Shown: positions 27,187 through 36,314 of the stretch, in pieces | Numbering within the stretch: the stretch's first letter is position 1 | Layout: every line of letters starts with the position of its first letter | Assembly: GCF_003097515.1 (NCBI RefSeq) | Contig: NZ_CP029188.1 | Coordinates: 806,001 to 870,000, forward strand | Direction: 5' to 3' | Source: Streptomyces tirandamycinicus | Lineage (GTDB): Bacteria; Actinomycetota; Actinomycetes; Streptomycetales; Streptomycetaceae | Length of the DNA stretch: 64,000 nucleotides | Translations under genes and position numbers: made by a program | The notes under the pieces: model-generated | The model's database searches: none | What the model was told of the DNA's origin: nothing | The model's input: only the letters and a program-made list of their open reading frames with translations

Positions 27187-27478
27187 TACACTGGGCGAAG
27201 CGAAAGGCGTGGATGGGGACGAGTAGCGTCGTACGCGGCCATGAGCGACCCGGGGACGGTGAGAGCCCGGGGGCGAGCGCGGCGCGAAGGATCACCCCGG
27301 AGCCGCCGGAAGAACGCCCGCGGGCACACCGGGGCCAGTAGAGCCGGCATCGCTGCCCCAATGAGGGGGCTCCCCGGCCGCGCGCCGGAGGGCCAAGGAG
27401 GGTGGTACCGCGGGAGCGCAGCGCATCGGCTCTCGTCCCTCCGACGGAACAGAGACACTCCGTTGGAGGAGCCCGTAC
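27187..27478 (+). promoter_or_regulatory. ileS leader: -10 box and translational T-box riboswitch
   Basis: A TACACT -10 box lies at 27187-27192. The leader ends with the T-box sequence GGTGGTACCGCG (27401-27412), which pairs with the free acceptor end of uncharged tRNA. An ATC isoleucine codon at 27291-27293 within a hairpin region is a likely specifier. CCTCCGACGG (27438-27447) can pair with CCGTTGGAGG (27460-27469) and so hides the GGAGGA ribosome binding site of ileS. There is no terminator, which is the translational T-box design known for actinobacterial ileS. Uncharged tRNA(Ile) should free the binding site and raise IleS synthesis. Apart from the start of this leader, 26,903-27,236 shows only the H1-DksA leader and no gene. 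Confidence 0.9.
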
Positions 27479-30400
27479 ATGACGCCGCCGCAGTACCGCC
27501 AGGTACCCGCCCAGGTCGACCTGCCCGCGCTCGAGCACGCCGTGCTCGACTTCTGGCGGGAGAACAAGGTCTTCGCGAAGAGCCTCGAGCAGTCCGAGGG
27601 CCGCCCCGAGTGGGTCTTCTACGAGGGCCCGCCCACGGCCAACGGCATGCCCGGCGCCCACCACATCGAGGCCCGCGTCTTCAAGGACGTCTTCCCGCGC
27701 TTCCGGACGATGCGGGGCTACCACGTGGCCCGCAAGGCCGGCTGGGACTGCCACGGCCTGCCCGTCGAGCTCGCCGTCGAGAAGGAACTCGGCTTCAACG
27801 GCAAGAAGGACATCGAGGCGTACGGCATCGCCGAGTTCAACGCGAAGTGCCGGGAGTCCGTGACCCGCCACACCGACGCCTTCGCCGAGCTGACCACCCG
27901 CATGGGCTACTGGGTCGACCTGGACGAGGCGTACCGGACCATGGACCCCGAGTACATCGAGTCCGTGTGGTGGTCCCTGAAGGAGATCTTCGGCAAGGGC
28001 CTGCTGGTCCAGGACCACCGCGTCGCCCCCTGGTGCCCGCGCTGCGGCACCGGCCTGTCCGACCACGAGCTGGCCCAGGGCTACGAGACCGTCGTCGACC
28101 CGTCCGTCTTCGTCCGCTTCCCGCTGACCTCCGGCCCGCTCGCCGGCGAGGCGTCGCTGCTGGTCTGGACGACGACCCCGTGGACCCTGGTGTCCAACAC
28201 CGCGGTGGCCGCCCACCCCGACGTCACCTACGTCGTGGCGACGAACGGCGAGGAGAAGCTCGTCGTCGCCGAGCCGCTGCTGGAGAAGGTCCTCGGTGTG
28301 GGGGCACCTCCCGGGCCGCAGGGCCCGGAGGGAGGCTGGGAGACCACCGGCGAGACGTTCACCGGCTCCGAGATGGAGCGCTGGGGCTACCGCCGCCCCT
28401 TCGAGCTCGTCGACTTCCCGGCGCCCGCGCACTACGTGGTCAACGCCGAGTACGTCACCACGGACGACGGCACCGGTCTGGTCCACCAGTCCCCCGCCTT
28501 CGGTGAGGACGACCTCAAGGTCTGCCGCGCCTACGGGCTCCCCGTGGTGAACCCGGTCCGCCCCGACGGCACCTTCGAGGAGGACGTGCCGCTCGTCGGC
28601 GGCGTGTTCTTCAAGAAGGCCGACGAGGCCCTCACCCAGGACCTGGCCGCCCGCGGCCTGCTCTTCCGGCACGTCCCGTACGAGCACAGCTACCCGCACT
28701 GCTGGCGCTGCCACACGGCACTGCTCTACTACGCGCAGCCGTCGTGGTACATCCGCACCACCGCGATCAAGGACCGGCTGCTCGCGGAGAACGAGGGCAC
28801 CAACTGGTTCCCGGAGTCGGTGAAGACCGGCCGGTACGGCGACTGGCTCCACAACAACATCGACTGGGCGCTGTCGCGGAACCGCTACTGGGGCACCCCG
28901 CTGCCGATCTGGCGCTGCGAGGAGGACCACCTCACCGTCGTGGGCTCGCTCGCCGAGCTGAGCGAGCTCACCGGGGAGGACCAGTCGGGCCTGGACCCGC
29001 ACCGCCCGTTCATCGACGCGGTCACCTTCGACTGCCCGCAGTGCTCCGCGACGGCGACGCGGGTACCCGAGGTCATCGACGCCTGGTACGACTCGGGGTC
29101 CATGCCGTTCGCGCAGTGGGGCTATCCGTACCGGAACAAGGAGATCTTCGAGAAGCGCTACCCGGCGCAGTTCATCTCCGAGGCGATCGACCAGACCCGC
29201 GGCTGGTTCTACACGCTGATGGCCGTCGGCACGCTGGTGTTCGACAAGTCGTCGTACGAGAACGTCGTCTGTCTCGGCCACATCCTCGCCGAGGACGGCC
29301 GCAAGATGTCCAAGCACCTGGGCAACATCCTGCAGCCGATCCCGCTGATGGACCAGCACGGCGCCGACGCCGTGCGCTGGTTCATGGCCGCCGGCGGCTC
29401 GCCGTGGGCGGCCCGCCGGGTGGGGCACGGCACCATCCAGGAGGTCGTGCGCAAGACGCTGCTCACATACTGGAACACGGTGGCCTTCCAGGCGCTGTAC
29501 GCCCGCACCTCGGGCTGGGCGCCCTCGGCCGCCGACCCGGCACCGGCGGAGCGCACGGTGCTCGACCGCTGGCTGCTCTCGGAGCTCCACGCGCTGGTCG
29601 GCCAGGTGACGCAGGCGCTGGAGGCGTACGACACCCAGCGCGCCGGCAAGCTGATCTCGTCCTTCGTGGACGATCTGTCGAACTGGTACGTGCGCCGCTC
29701 CCGCCGGCGGTTCTGGCAGGGCGACGCGGCGGCGCTGCGCACCCTCCACGACGTGGTCGAGACCGTGACGCGGCTGATGGCCCCGCTCACCCCGTTCATC
29801 ACCGAGCGCGTGTGGCAGGACCTCGTGGTCCCGGTGACGCCGGAGGCCCCGGAGTCCGTGCACCTCGCGACCTGGCCGGAGGCCGACCTCGCCGCCGTGG
29901 ACCCGGAGCTGTCCCGGCAGATGGCGCTGGTCCGCCGGCTGGTGGAGCTGGGCCGTGCGACCCGCGCGGAGTCGGGGGTGAAGACCCGGCAGCCGCTGTC
30001 GCGGGCGCTGGTCGCGGCCCCCGGCTTCGAGTCCCTGCCGCCCGAGCTGCACGCGCAGATCACCGAGGAGCTCAACGTCTCCGCCCTGGCGTCGCTGACT
30101 GATGCCTCCGCTGGTCCAGCGGGCGGCGGATCCCTCGTCGACACGACGGCGAAGGCGAACTTCCGGGCGCTGGGCAAGCGGTTCGGCAAGGGCGTGCAGG
30201 ACGTCGCCAAGGCCGTGGCCGCGGCTGACGCGGCGGGGCTGTCGCTGGCGCTGCGCTCCGGTTCGGCCGTGATCGAGGTCGCCGGCGAGCAGGTGACCCT
30301 CTCTCCGGAGGAGGTCATCATCACGGAGACGCCCCGCGAGGGCTGGTCGGTCGCCTCCGACCAGGGCGCCACGGTCGCGCTGGATCTGGAGATCACCCCG

Positions 30401-30667
30401 GAGCTGCGGCGGGCGGGGCTCGCCCGGGACGCGATCCGGCTGATCCAGGAGGCACGCAAGAACAGCGGCCTGGACGTCGCGGACCGCATCGCACTCCGGT
30501 GGGCGTCCTCGGACGCCGAGGTCGCCTCGGCGCTCACGGACCACTCCGGGCTGATCGCCGACGAGGTCCTGGCGACGGACTTCGCGACGGGCGAGGGCGA
30601 CGACGCGTACGGGGCGCCGTTCACGGACGAGGGTCTGTCCCTGACGTTCCGCCTCCGCAAGGCCTGA
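27479..30667 (+). CDS. ileS: Isoleucyl-tRNA synthetase
   Basis: A 1062-residue class I synthetase. The HIGH-type motif is GPPTANGMPGAHH, and the KMSKS-type motif is GRKMSKHLGN. The CP1 editing domain contains LLVWTTTPWTLVSNTAVA, and the anticodon-binding domain has DLSNWYVRRSRRRFW. It belongs to the eukaryote-like long IleS type without the C-terminal zinc finger. It charges tRNA(Ile) and edits Val-tRNA(Ile). About 15 residues (around GVGAPPGPQGPEGGW, from nucleotide 28297) look like an in-frame palindromic insertion. The ATG at 27479 has GGAGGA eight bases upstream, inside the T-box sequestering stem. Confidence 0.97.
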   Translation: MTPPQYRQVPAQVDLPALEHAVLDFWRENKVFAKSLEQSEGRPEWVFYEGPPTANGMPGAHHIEARVFKDVFPRFRTMRGYHVARKAGWDCHGLPVELAVEKELGFNGKKDIEAYGIAEFNAKCRESVTRHTDAFAELTTRMGYWVDLDEAYRTMDPEYIESVWWSLKEIFGKGLLVQDHRVAPWCPRCGTGLSDHELAQGYETVVDPSVFVRFPLTSGPLAGEASLLVWTTTPWTLVSNTAVAAHPDVTYVVATNGEEKLVVAEPLLEKVLGVGAPPGPQGPEGGWETTGETFTGSEMERWGYRRPFELVDFPAPAHYVVNAEYVTTDDGTGLVHQSPAFGEDDLKVCRAYGLPVVNPVRPDGTFEEDVPLVGGVFFKKADEALTQDLAARGLLFRHVPYEHSYPHCWRCHTALLYYAQPSWYIRTTAIKDRLLAENEGTNWFPESVKTGRYGDWLHNNIDWALSRNRYWGTPLPIWRCEEDHLTVVGSLAELSELTGEDQSGLDPHRPFIDAVTFDCPQCSATATRVPEVIDAWYDSGSMPFAQWGYPYRNKEIFEKRYPAQFISEAIDQTRGWFYTLMAVGTLVFDKSSYENVVCLGHILAEDGRKMSKHLGNILQPIPLMDQHGADAVRWFMAAGGSPWAARRVGHGTIQEVVRKTLLTYWNTVAFQALYARTSGWAPSAADPAPAERTVLDRWLLSELHALVGQVTQALEAYDTQRAGKLISSFVDDLSNWYVRRSRRRFWQGDAAALRTLHDVVETVTRLMAPLTPFITERVWQDLVVPVTPEAPESVHLATWPEADLAAVDPELSRQMALVRRLVELGRATRAESGVKTRQPLSRALVAAPGFESLPPELHAQITEELNVSALASLTDASAGPAGGGSLVDTTAKANFRALGKRFGKGVQDVAKAVAAADAAGLSLALRSGSAVIEVAGEQVTLSPEEVIITETPREGWSVASDQGATVALDLEITPELRRAGLARDAIRLIQEARKNSGLDVADRIALRWASSDAEVASALTDHSGLIADEVLATDFATGEGDDAYGAPFTDEGLSLTFRLRKA
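28297..28342. repeat. Palindromic element inserted in frame in ileS
   Basis: The core CCTCCCGGGCC is followed after GCA by GGGCCCGGAGGGAGG, forming a near-perfect hairpin of GC pairs. It encodes APPGPQGPEGG, a low-complexity break in the CP1 domain. Elements of this GGGGGCACCTCC/GGAGG type are, from memory, dispersed in Streptomyces genomes both between and inside genes. No terminal repeats or transposase are present. Confidence 0.7.
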
Positions 30668-30696
30668 CGCGTCCCGCGTCCCGCGTCCCGCAGCGA

Positions 30697-30724
30697 GGGT
30701 CCGGCCCCTTCGGGTGCCGGACCC
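30697..30724 (+). terminator. Terminator of ileS
   Basis: GGGTCCGGC (30697-30705) pairs with GCCGGACCC (30716-30724) across a short loop containing TTCG, about 30 bp after the stop. Three GCGTCCC repeats lie between the stop and the hairpin. Confidence 0.85.
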
Positions 30725-30750
30725 TTCGCGTCGGCGACCGCCGGCGGCCA

Positions 30751-30810
30751 TCGGCGCCCTTCGGCGTCCGTGGGCGTCCGTGGGCGTCCGTGGGCGTCCG
30801 TCGGCGGCAG
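30751..30810. repeat. Six 10-bp tandem units downstream of ileS
   Basis: Units start every 10 bp from 30751: TCGGCGCCCT, TCGGCGTCCG, TGGGCGTCCG three times, and TCGGCGGCAG. Apart from this array and the two terminators, 30,668-31,060 has no recognisable gene. Confidence 0.85.
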
Positions 30811-30976
30811 TCGGCCGGAGCCGTCATCGGTGCATCCGCGGGCGGTTGACGCGGCGTCGCGCGGTCCCGCGGAGGGGCGGCCGCCCACCGTACCGGCCGC
30901 GACCCCCGAACACCCCCTACCTCCGGACACCCCCGGACCGCGACGCCCACCGCCGGGCGCGCCATCGCACACGCGA

Positions 30977-31018
30977 AACGGGCCGGGCCCGGGACCTGAG
31001 TCCCGGGCCCGGCCCGTT
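30977..31018 (-). terminator. Strong hairpin at the end of the divIVA/dcw cluster
   Basis: AACGGGCCGGGCCCGGGAC pairs perfectly with GTCCCGGGCCCGGCCCGTT around a CTGA loop, a 19-bp stem. It lies about 40 bp beyond the divIVA stop and probably ends transcription of the whole minus-strand cluster. It could work in both directions. Confidence 0.9.
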
Positions 31019-31060
31019 GGCCTGCCGACGGCCGAGCGCGCTTCGCGCCCTAACCCGCCG

Positions 31061-32152
31061 TCAGTTGTCGTCCTCGTCGATGAGGAAACCGCGCATCGGC
31101 GACGGCGCCTGCTGCATCGGCTGCGGGCCGCCCTGCGGCCGGACCGGTGCCATCGGCTGGGTCATCGCCGGGGACATCTGCTGCTGGCCGCCGTACGACG
31201 GGGCGCCGCCCATGCCCTGGTTGCCGCCCATCGTCTGGTTGCCGCCGAAGGAGGGGGCTCCGGCGCCGGCCGGAGCCATCGACGGGGACGGGGGCAGCGA
31301 GGCGGCCGCCGGAGTCCGCGGCGGGGCCAGCGAGTCGTCGGCCTGGGTCTCCAGCTGGCGCAGCTGGCTCTCCAGGTACGACTTCAGACGGGTGCGGTAC
31401 TCGCGCTCGAAGCCGCGCAGGTCCTCGACCTTGCGCTCCAGCGTGGCGCGGGCGGACTCCAGCGAGCCCATCGCGACGCGGTGCTTCTCCTGCGCGTCCC
31501 GCTCCAGCGCGTCGGCCTTGGCGCGGGCGTCCCGCTCCAGGCCCTCGGCGCGCGAGCGGGCCTCGCCGACGATCTTGTTGGCCTCGGAACGGGCCTCCGC
31601 GATCGCCTGGTCGGCGGTCTGCTGGGCCAGCGACAGCACACGTGCCGCGCTGTCGCCGCCCGGGCCCTGGCCCGGGAGCTGCGGGCCGCCGTGACCGCCC
31701 ATGGGGCCGCCCATCGGGCCGCCCATGGGACCGCCCTGCATCGGGCCGGGGCCCATCGGACCACCCTGCGGGTGACCCTGCGGATGACCCTGAGGACCGT
31801 GACCACCGGGACCGGCCGGCAGCTGAGGGGCTCCACCGGGCAGCTGGGGGGGACCCATCTGCGGGGGCTGCTGCTGGACCGGGGGTCCGGATATGGCGGC
31901 GGGCACGGGGGCGCCGGGACCGCGGCCGTCCTGCGGCTCCGGCGGCTTGCGCATGCCCTGCTGCTGGTTCTGAGCGGCCGCCCGGGTCGCCGCCGCCAGC
32001 TTCGCGCGCAGGTCCTCGTTCTCCCGGAGGAGGCGCGTCAGCTCGGCTTCGACCTCGTCGAGAAAGGCATCGACCTCGTCCTCGTCATAGCCTTCTCGGA
32101 GGCGGACGGTCGTGAACTGCTTGTTCCGCACGTCCTCGGGGGTCAGCGGCAT
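31061..32152 (-). CDS. divIVA: Polar growth determinant DivIVA
   Basis: A 363-residue coiled-coil protein. The first 60 residues are the membrane-curvature-sensing DivIVA domain (LTPEDVRNKQFTTVRLREGY, then DEDEVDAFLDEVEAELTRLL). A long Gly/Pro/Gln/Met-rich linker with PMGGPMGGPMGG repeats separates it from the second coiled coil (ADQAIAEARSEANKIVGEAR onward to about residue 270). A second low-complexity tail ends in RGFLIDEDDN. In Streptomyces DivIVA is essential, marks hyphal tips and recruits the wall synthesis machinery. The gene is the last of the cluster and lies 49 bp after ylmG. Confidence 0.96.
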   Translation of the reverse strand: MPLTPEDVRNKQFTTVRLREGYDEDEVDAFLDEVEAELTRLLRENEDLRAKLAAATRAAAQNQQQGMRKPPEPQDGRGPGAPVPAAISGPPVQQQPPQMGPPQLPGGAPQLPAGPGGHGPQGHPQGHPQGGPMGPGPMQGGPMGGPMGGPMGGHGGPQLPGQGPGGDSAARVLSLAQQTADQAIAEARSEANKIVGEARSRAEGLERDARAKADALERDAQEKHRVAMGSLESARATLERKVEDLRGFEREYRTRLKSYLESQLRQLETQADDSLAPPRTPAAASLPPSPSMAPAGAGAPSFGGNQTMGGNQGMGGAPSYGGQQQMSPAMTQPMAPVRPQGGPQPMQQAPSPMRGFLIDEDDN

Positions 32153-32201
32153 CTCTACTTCACCTCTACGTAGTCGTCGGCAGTCGGCAAGACCGTACCG
32201 T

Positions 32202-32498
32202 TCACATCCCTCTCCCCACGCTGCTCACGACGGAGATCAGGATGTAGACGATGATCATCAGAACGAAGAAGGACAGATCGAGTGCCACGCCCCCGAGACG
32301 CAGCGGCGGGATGAACCGCCGCAGAAGCTTGAGCGGTGGATCGGTGACAGTGTAGGTGGCCTCCAGGACGACCACCATCGCCCTCCCGGGTTGCCACGAG
32401 CGGGCGAACTGGAAGACGTAGTCCATGACCAGCCGGAAAATCAGCACGATGAGGAAGCACATCAGAGCGATGTAGATCACCTGCAGTGCGACGCTCAT
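32202..32498 (-). CDS. ylmG: YggT-family membrane protein YlmG
   Basis: A 98-residue protein with two transmembrane segments (VIYIALMCFLIVLIFRLVMD and LDLSFFVLMIIVYILISVV) and between them the family loop ATYTVTDPPLKLLRRFIPPL. YggT/YlmG proteins sit between sepF and divIVA in Gram-positive bacteria. They are linked to division-site or septum function, although the mechanism is unknown. Length and order are typical. Confidence 0.92.
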   Translation of the reverse strand: MSVALQVIYIALMCFLIVLIFRLVMDYVFQFARSWQPGRAMVVVLEATYTVTDPPLKLLRRFIPPLRLGGVALDLSFFVLMIIVYILISVVSSVGRGM

Positions 32499-32576
32499 CC
32501 CGCGCTTCCCTCTCCCCTGGCTCTCGTTGTCCGGCCTCGCGGCCGGGTCGTTCCCTCGGTCGTGTTCTTGCTCGTT

Positions 32577-33224
32577 CTAGCTCTGGTTGAAGAACCCGCC
32601 CTCTGCGATGCGGGCCTTGTCCTCCGCCGTGACATCGACGTTAGCAGGCGAGAGGAGGAAGACTTTCTGAGTCACCCGCTCAATGCTGCCATGGAGACCG
32701 AAGACGAGCCCCGCCGCAAAGTCGACAAGTCGCTTCGCATCGGTGTCGTCCATCTCGGTCAGATTCATGATCACCGGGGTGCCCTCGCGGAAGTGTTCCC
32801 CGATGGTACGGGCCTCGTTGTAGGTCCGCGGGTGCAGAGTCGTGATGCGGTAGGGCTCCCGCTCGGACACAACCTTGGGCATGATCACCGGTGCGTTCTT
32901 CTCCAGACTCGGACGTTCAGGTGTGATGGATGCCACGGGTGCGATTCGCGCCGGACGTCCTGATTCCGCGGCGAGCTGAGCCGCCGGCGACGGGGACGCG
33001 GCGGCGGGTCGCGGCGCGGACTCCCGCGGGGCCGGCGGCTGGACCACGCGCACCGGCTCCTCCCGTTCCACCTGGTGCGGGGGCTGGTGACGGCGACGGT
33101 CCCGCTCGGGCTCCGGCTCCATCTCGGGTTCGAAGTCGTCGTCGGGGTCGAATCCCCGGCCGTCGTACCCATCGTCCTCCACGAGGCCGAGGTAGACCGC
33201 CATCTTGCGCATAGCGCCGGCCAT
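32577..33224 (-). CDS. sepF: Cell division protein SepF
   Basis: A 215-residue protein. The N terminus ([19 protein letters not shown]) is the amphipathic membrane-binding helix. A disordered acidic then Pro-rich linker follows to about residue 125. The globular SepF domain spans about 126-215 ([20 protein letters not shown], then [18 protein letters not shown] and [16 protein letters not shown]). It polymerises and ties FtsZ filaments to the membrane in organisms without FtsA. The ATG at 33224 is preceded by GGAGG. The longer open frame upstream to 34205 is antisense noise. Confidence 0.95.
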   Translation of the reverse strand: MAGAMRKMAVYLGLVEDDGYDGRGFDPDDDFEPEMEPEPERDRRRHQPPHQVEREEPVRVVQPPAPRESAPRPAAASPSPAAQLAAESGRPARIAPVASITPERPSLEKNAPVIMPKVVSEREPYRITTLHPRTYNEARTIGEHFREGTPVIMNLTEMDDTDAKRLVDFAAGLVFGLHGSIERVTQKVFLLSPANVDVTAEDKARIAEGGFFNQS

Positions 33225-33358
33225 TCTCTGAGTCCTCCGCTCTGTGGTGGATCGGCTTCGTTCGGCTACGTCACCAAGTGCCCGCGATCCACTCGGCCTG
33301 TCCGCCTTTCGACGGAAATGACCATATTTTCTGCTGTGGTCCGACTTGCTTCGCGACG

Positions 33359-34078
33359 TTACCCGAGCCGGGGTCGGACTCCGAGCACCGCCGTACCGAC
33401 GCGCACATGTGTCGCTCCGGCCGCCACTGCCTGCTCGAGGTCCCCACTCATCCCCGCCGACACCATGTTCGCAGCCGGACGGTCCGCGCGCAGGCGGGAT
33501 GCGAATTCCACCAGCCGCTCGAAAGCGGCCTGTTGACGCCCCGCGTACGGCCCCGAGAGGGGGGCGACCGTCATCAGCCCGTCGAGCCGGAGGCCCGGGG
33601 CCGCGTCCACGGCGGCGGCCAACTCCTCGATGCCGTCGGGAGCCACGCCGCCCCGGTCGCCCTGCCGCCCGGATTCCGCGTCGAGGGCCACCTGGATGAG
33701 GCAGCCCAGTTCGCGTCCGGCCCGTACCGCCGCCGCGGACAGGGCGCGTACCAGCTTCGGCCGGTCGACCGACTGCACGACATCGGCATAACCGGCGACG
33801 GAACGGACCTTGTTGGTCTGAAGCTGACCGACGAAGTGCCAGGTGAGCGTCAGATCCGAGCAGGCTGCCGCCTTCGGGGCCGCCTCCTGGTCCTTGTTCT
33901 CGGCCACGTGGCGCACCCCGAGTTCGTGCAGCAGGCGGACGTCGCTCGCGGGATAGGTCTTGGTGACCACGATCAGCGTCACCTCCTCCCGCTTGCGCCC
34001 GGCCGCGGCGCAGGCGGAGGCGATACGTTCCTCCACCCGCGCCAGGTTCTCGGCGAGTTCGGTCCTGCGCTCGGTCAT
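33359..34078 (-). CDS. ylmE: PLP homeostasis protein (YggS/YlmE family)
   Basis: A 239-residue pyridoxal-phosphate-binding protein with a single TIM-barrel domain. The lysine that holds PLP lies in [13 protein letters not shown]. Other family segments are [26 protein letters not shown] and [15 protein letters not shown]. One deviation: the usual GENRVQE motif reads AENKDQE. It buffers PLP rather than catalysing a defined reaction. The ATG overlaps the pgeF stop by 4 bp. The gene sits between pgeF and sepF as in most Gram-positive dcw clusters. Confidence 0.93.
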   Translation of the reverse strand: MTERRTELAENLARVEERIASACAAAGRKREEVTLIVVTKTYPASDVRLLHELGVRHVAENKDQEAAPKAAACSDLTLTWHFVGQLQTNKVRSVAGYADVVQSVDRPKLVRALSAAAVRAGRELGCLIQVALDAESGRQGDRGGVAPDGIEELAAAVDAAPGLRLDGLMTVAPLSGPYAGRQQAAFERLVEFASRLRADRPAANMVSAGMSGDLEQAVAAGATHVRVGTAVLGVRPRLG

Positions 34079-34821
34079 GCGTCGTCTCTCTCGCGGTCCA
34101 GCCACACATATCCGGCGAGCCGCCCGGTGGTGCGGTCGCGCCGGTAGGAGAAGTGGTCTCCCGACTCCAGTGTGCAGACCGGCGACGCGATCCGGTCACG
34201 CACACCGAGCGCCGCGAGCTGCGCGTGCACCCCGGCGGCGACGTCCACGGCCGGGGTGCCCCAGCCGGTCTCGGCCCACGCCGCCGGCTCGGCCGCGGCG
34301 ACCTCCGCGCGCATGGCCGCGGGCACCTCGTAGCACCGCCCGCAGACCCCGGGTCCGGTCCGGGCGGTGATCCGGGAGGGTTCGGCGCCGAGTGCGACCA
34401 TCGCCTCGACCGCCGCCGGCACCACCCCGGCGACCATCCCGGGGCGTCCGGCGTGCGCGGCGCCCACCACGCCGGCGACCGGGTCGGCCAGCAGCACCGG
34501 TGTGCAGTCGGCGGTGAGCACCGCGAGCGGGAGACCGCGCCGGGCGGTGACCACCGCGTCGGCGGCGGGGACGTCCTCGCCGGTCCAGGGACCTTCGACG
34601 ACGGCGACCTCCCGGCCGTGCACCTGGTTCATCCAGACCACGAGCGCCGGGTCGACACCCAGCCGCCGGGCCGCGAGTTCCCGGTTCGCACGTACGGCGA
34701 CGGGGTCGTCGCCGACCGCGCCGCCGAGATTGAGCTCGTCGTACGGAGCGGCGCTCACCCCGCCCCACCGGTCGGTGAAGGCGAAGTGGGCGCCGCCCAC
34801 TCGGTTGTGCTCCGCTATCAC
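34075..34821 (-). CDS. pgeF: Peptidoglycan editing factor PgeF (YlmD, laccase domain)
   Basis: A 248-residue multicopper-oxidase-like (DUF152) protein. Landmarks are [26 protein letters not shown] with the metal Cys, and [13 protein letters not shown] with the metal His. The family usually has HAGWRG, and here it reads [16 protein letters not shown] follows. In E. coli this family corrects peptidoglycan composition, and related proteins cleave purine nucleosides. The GTG at 34821 lies 7 bp after the ftsZ stop, so the two are likely co-translated. Confidence 0.92.
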   Translation of the reverse strand: MIAEHNRVGGAHFAFTDRWGGVSAAPYDELNLGGAVGDDPVAVRANRELAARRLGVDPALVVWMNQVHGREVAVVEGPWTGEDVPAADAVVTARRGLPLAVLTADCTPVLLADPVAGVVGAAHAGRPGMVAGVVPAAVEAMVALGAEPSRITARTGPGVCGRCYEVPAAMRAEVAAAEPAAWAETGWGTPAVDVAAGVHAQLAALGVRDRIASPVCTLESGDHFSYRRDRTTGRLAGYVWLDRERDDA

Positions 34822-34828
34822 TTCAAGA

Positions 34829-36034
34829 TCACTTCAGGAAGTCCGGGACGTCCAGCTCCTCCGCCGAGCTGTCGTACGGCCGGGCCGGCGGCACCTGCGG
34901 CGAGGAGCTCTGCGTCACGGAGATCTCGTTCGCCGCGGGGGCCGGCTCGGCGGGGGCGGTCTCCTCGCGCGGGGTCACGGTGCCGAGTCCGCCGAGGGAG
35001 CGCGGCGGCTCCGGCCGGGACGCCGGGGCGGGCTCCTCGCGCTTGGCGGAGGCGGAACCGATCACGTTGTCACGCCGGGCGGGGGGCTGGCCGCCGTCGA
35101 ACCCGGCCGCGATGACGGTGACCCGCACCTCGTCGCCCAGCGCGTCGTCGATGACGGCACCGAAGATGATGTTGGCCTCGGGGTGGGCGGCCTCGCTCAC
35201 CAGCTGGGCGGCCTCGTTGATCTCGAACAGGCCGAGGTCGGAGCCGCCGGAGATGGAGAGCAGCACGCCGCGGGCCCCGTCGATGGAGGCCTCCAGCAGC
35301 GGCGAGGAGATCGCCATCTCGGCCGCGGCCACCGCGCGGTCGTCGCCGCGGGCCGAGCCGATGCCCATGAGGGCGGAGCCGGCCTCGGACATGACGGACT
35401 TGACGTCGGCGAAGTCGAGGTTGATGAGACCGGGCGTGGTGATCAGGTCGGTGATCCCCTGGACGCCGGACAGCAGCACCTGGTCCGCGGACTTGAACGC
35501 GTCGAGCACGCTCACCTGGCGGTCCGAGATGGACAGCAGCCGGTCGTTCGGGATGACGATGAGGGTGTCGACCTCCTCGCGGAGCTCGGCGATGCCGTCC
35601 TCGGCCTGGTTGGCGCGGCGGCGGCCCTCGAAGGTGAAGGGCCGGGTGACCACGCCGATGGTGAGGGCGCCGAGCGAGCGCGCGATGTTGGCCACGACGG
35701 GGGCGCCGCCGGTGCCGGTGCCGCCGCCCTCGCCGGCGGTGACGAAGACCATGTCGGCCCCCTTGAGGACCTCCTCGATCTCCTCCCGGTGGTCCTCTGC
35801 CGCCTTGCGACCGACGCCCGGGTTGGCTCCGGCCCCGAGGCCGCGGGTGAGTTCGCGGCCGACGTCGAGCTTGACGTCGGCGTCGCTCATCAACAGGGCT
35901 TGCGCGTCCGTGTTGATCGCGATGAACTCGACGCCCTTGAGACCGACCTCGATCATTCGGTTGATGGCATTGACACCACCGCCGCCGACACCGATGACCT
36001 TGATGACTGCGAGGTAGTTCTGCGGTGCTGCCAC
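34829..36034 (-). CDS. ftsZ: Cell division GTPase FtsZ
   Basis: A 401-residue tubulin homologue, the usual Streptomyces length. The N terminus is [19 protein letters not shown], the tubulin signature is [12 protein letters not shown], and the T7 loop is [14 protein letters not shown]. The C-terminal peptide that binds SepF and other partners is ELDVPDFLK, after a disordered Pro/Ala-rich linker. It assembles into the cytokinetic ring and, in aerial hyphae, into ladders. The GTG at 36034 has GAGAGG upstream. An open extension to 36070 is less likely. An inverted repeat and a promoter candidate lie upstream, as expected for a gene with its own developmental promoters. Confidence 0.97.
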   Translation of the reverse strand: MAAPQNYLAVIKVIGVGGGGVNAINRMIEVGLKGVEFIAINTDAQALLMSDADVKLDVGRELTRGLGAGANPGVGRKAAEDHREEIEEVLKGADMVFVTAGEGGGTGTGGAPVVANIARSLGALTIGVVTRPFTFEGRRRANQAEDGIAELREEVDTLIVIPNDRLLSISDRQVSVLDAFKSADQVLLSGVQGITDLITTPGLINLDFADVKSVMSEAGSALMGIGSARGDDRAVAAAEMAISSPLLEASIDGARGVLLSISGGSDLGLFEINEAAQLVSEAAHPEANIIFGAVIDDALGDEVRVTVIAAGFDGGQPPARRDNVIGSASAKREEPAPASRPEPPRSLGGLGTVTPREETAPAEPAPAANEISVTQSSSPQVPPARPYDSSAEELDVPDFLK

Positions 36035-36133
36035 GTCGAAGGCCTCTCGCCTCGAGTTACGAGTCGCCACTTCGCGGTGGTGGCCGCGCCGCGACGACGG
36101 ATGCCGATTGGGACGGTCCGAAATGCCGACCCG

Positions 36134-36158
36134 AACCCTAACGTTGAAGTTTAGGGTT
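36134..36158. promoter_or_regulatory. Inverted repeat in the ftsZ upstream region
   Basis: AACCCTAA (36134-36141) and TTAGGGTT (36151-36158) form a perfect 8-bp inverted repeat with a 9-bp spacer, about 100 bp before the ftsZ start. It is AT-rich for the genome and looks like an operator. The regulator is not identifiable from sequence. Confidence 0.6.
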
Positions 36159-36194
36159 ACCAGTGTCCCTGCTTCCTGGACTCTCTCGAACGAG

Positions 36195-36224
36195 ACACTA
36201 AGTCGACACGTGGCGTGCGTTCAA
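36195..36224 (-). promoter_or_regulatory. Candidate ftsZ promoter
   Basis: On the minus strand TTGAAC (36224-36219) is followed after 18 bp by TAGTGT (36200-36195), both close to the HrdB-type consensus. Transcription would start near 36,188, upstream of the inverted repeat, and give a leader of about 150 nt. Other ftsZ promoters probably exist inside ftsQ. Confidence 0.5.
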
Positions 36225-36314
36225 CGAACACGCCGAACCTCCCGTTTTTCTTTTCACCCTATGTGATCAGCCGTCGCGCTGACCAACCAGGGTGCTGGCC
36301 TGCACGTTTGTACG

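Noticed and set aside
27116..30751. 1211-codon open frame on the minus strand
   Set aside because: It is antisense to ileS and its leader, with the same GC effect. The IleS motifs and the T-box prove the plus strand is coding.
36155..36172. BldD box upstream of ftsZ
   Set aside because: GTTACCAGTGTCC resembles the palindromic BldD consensus but lacks one base between the half-sites, so I did not call it.
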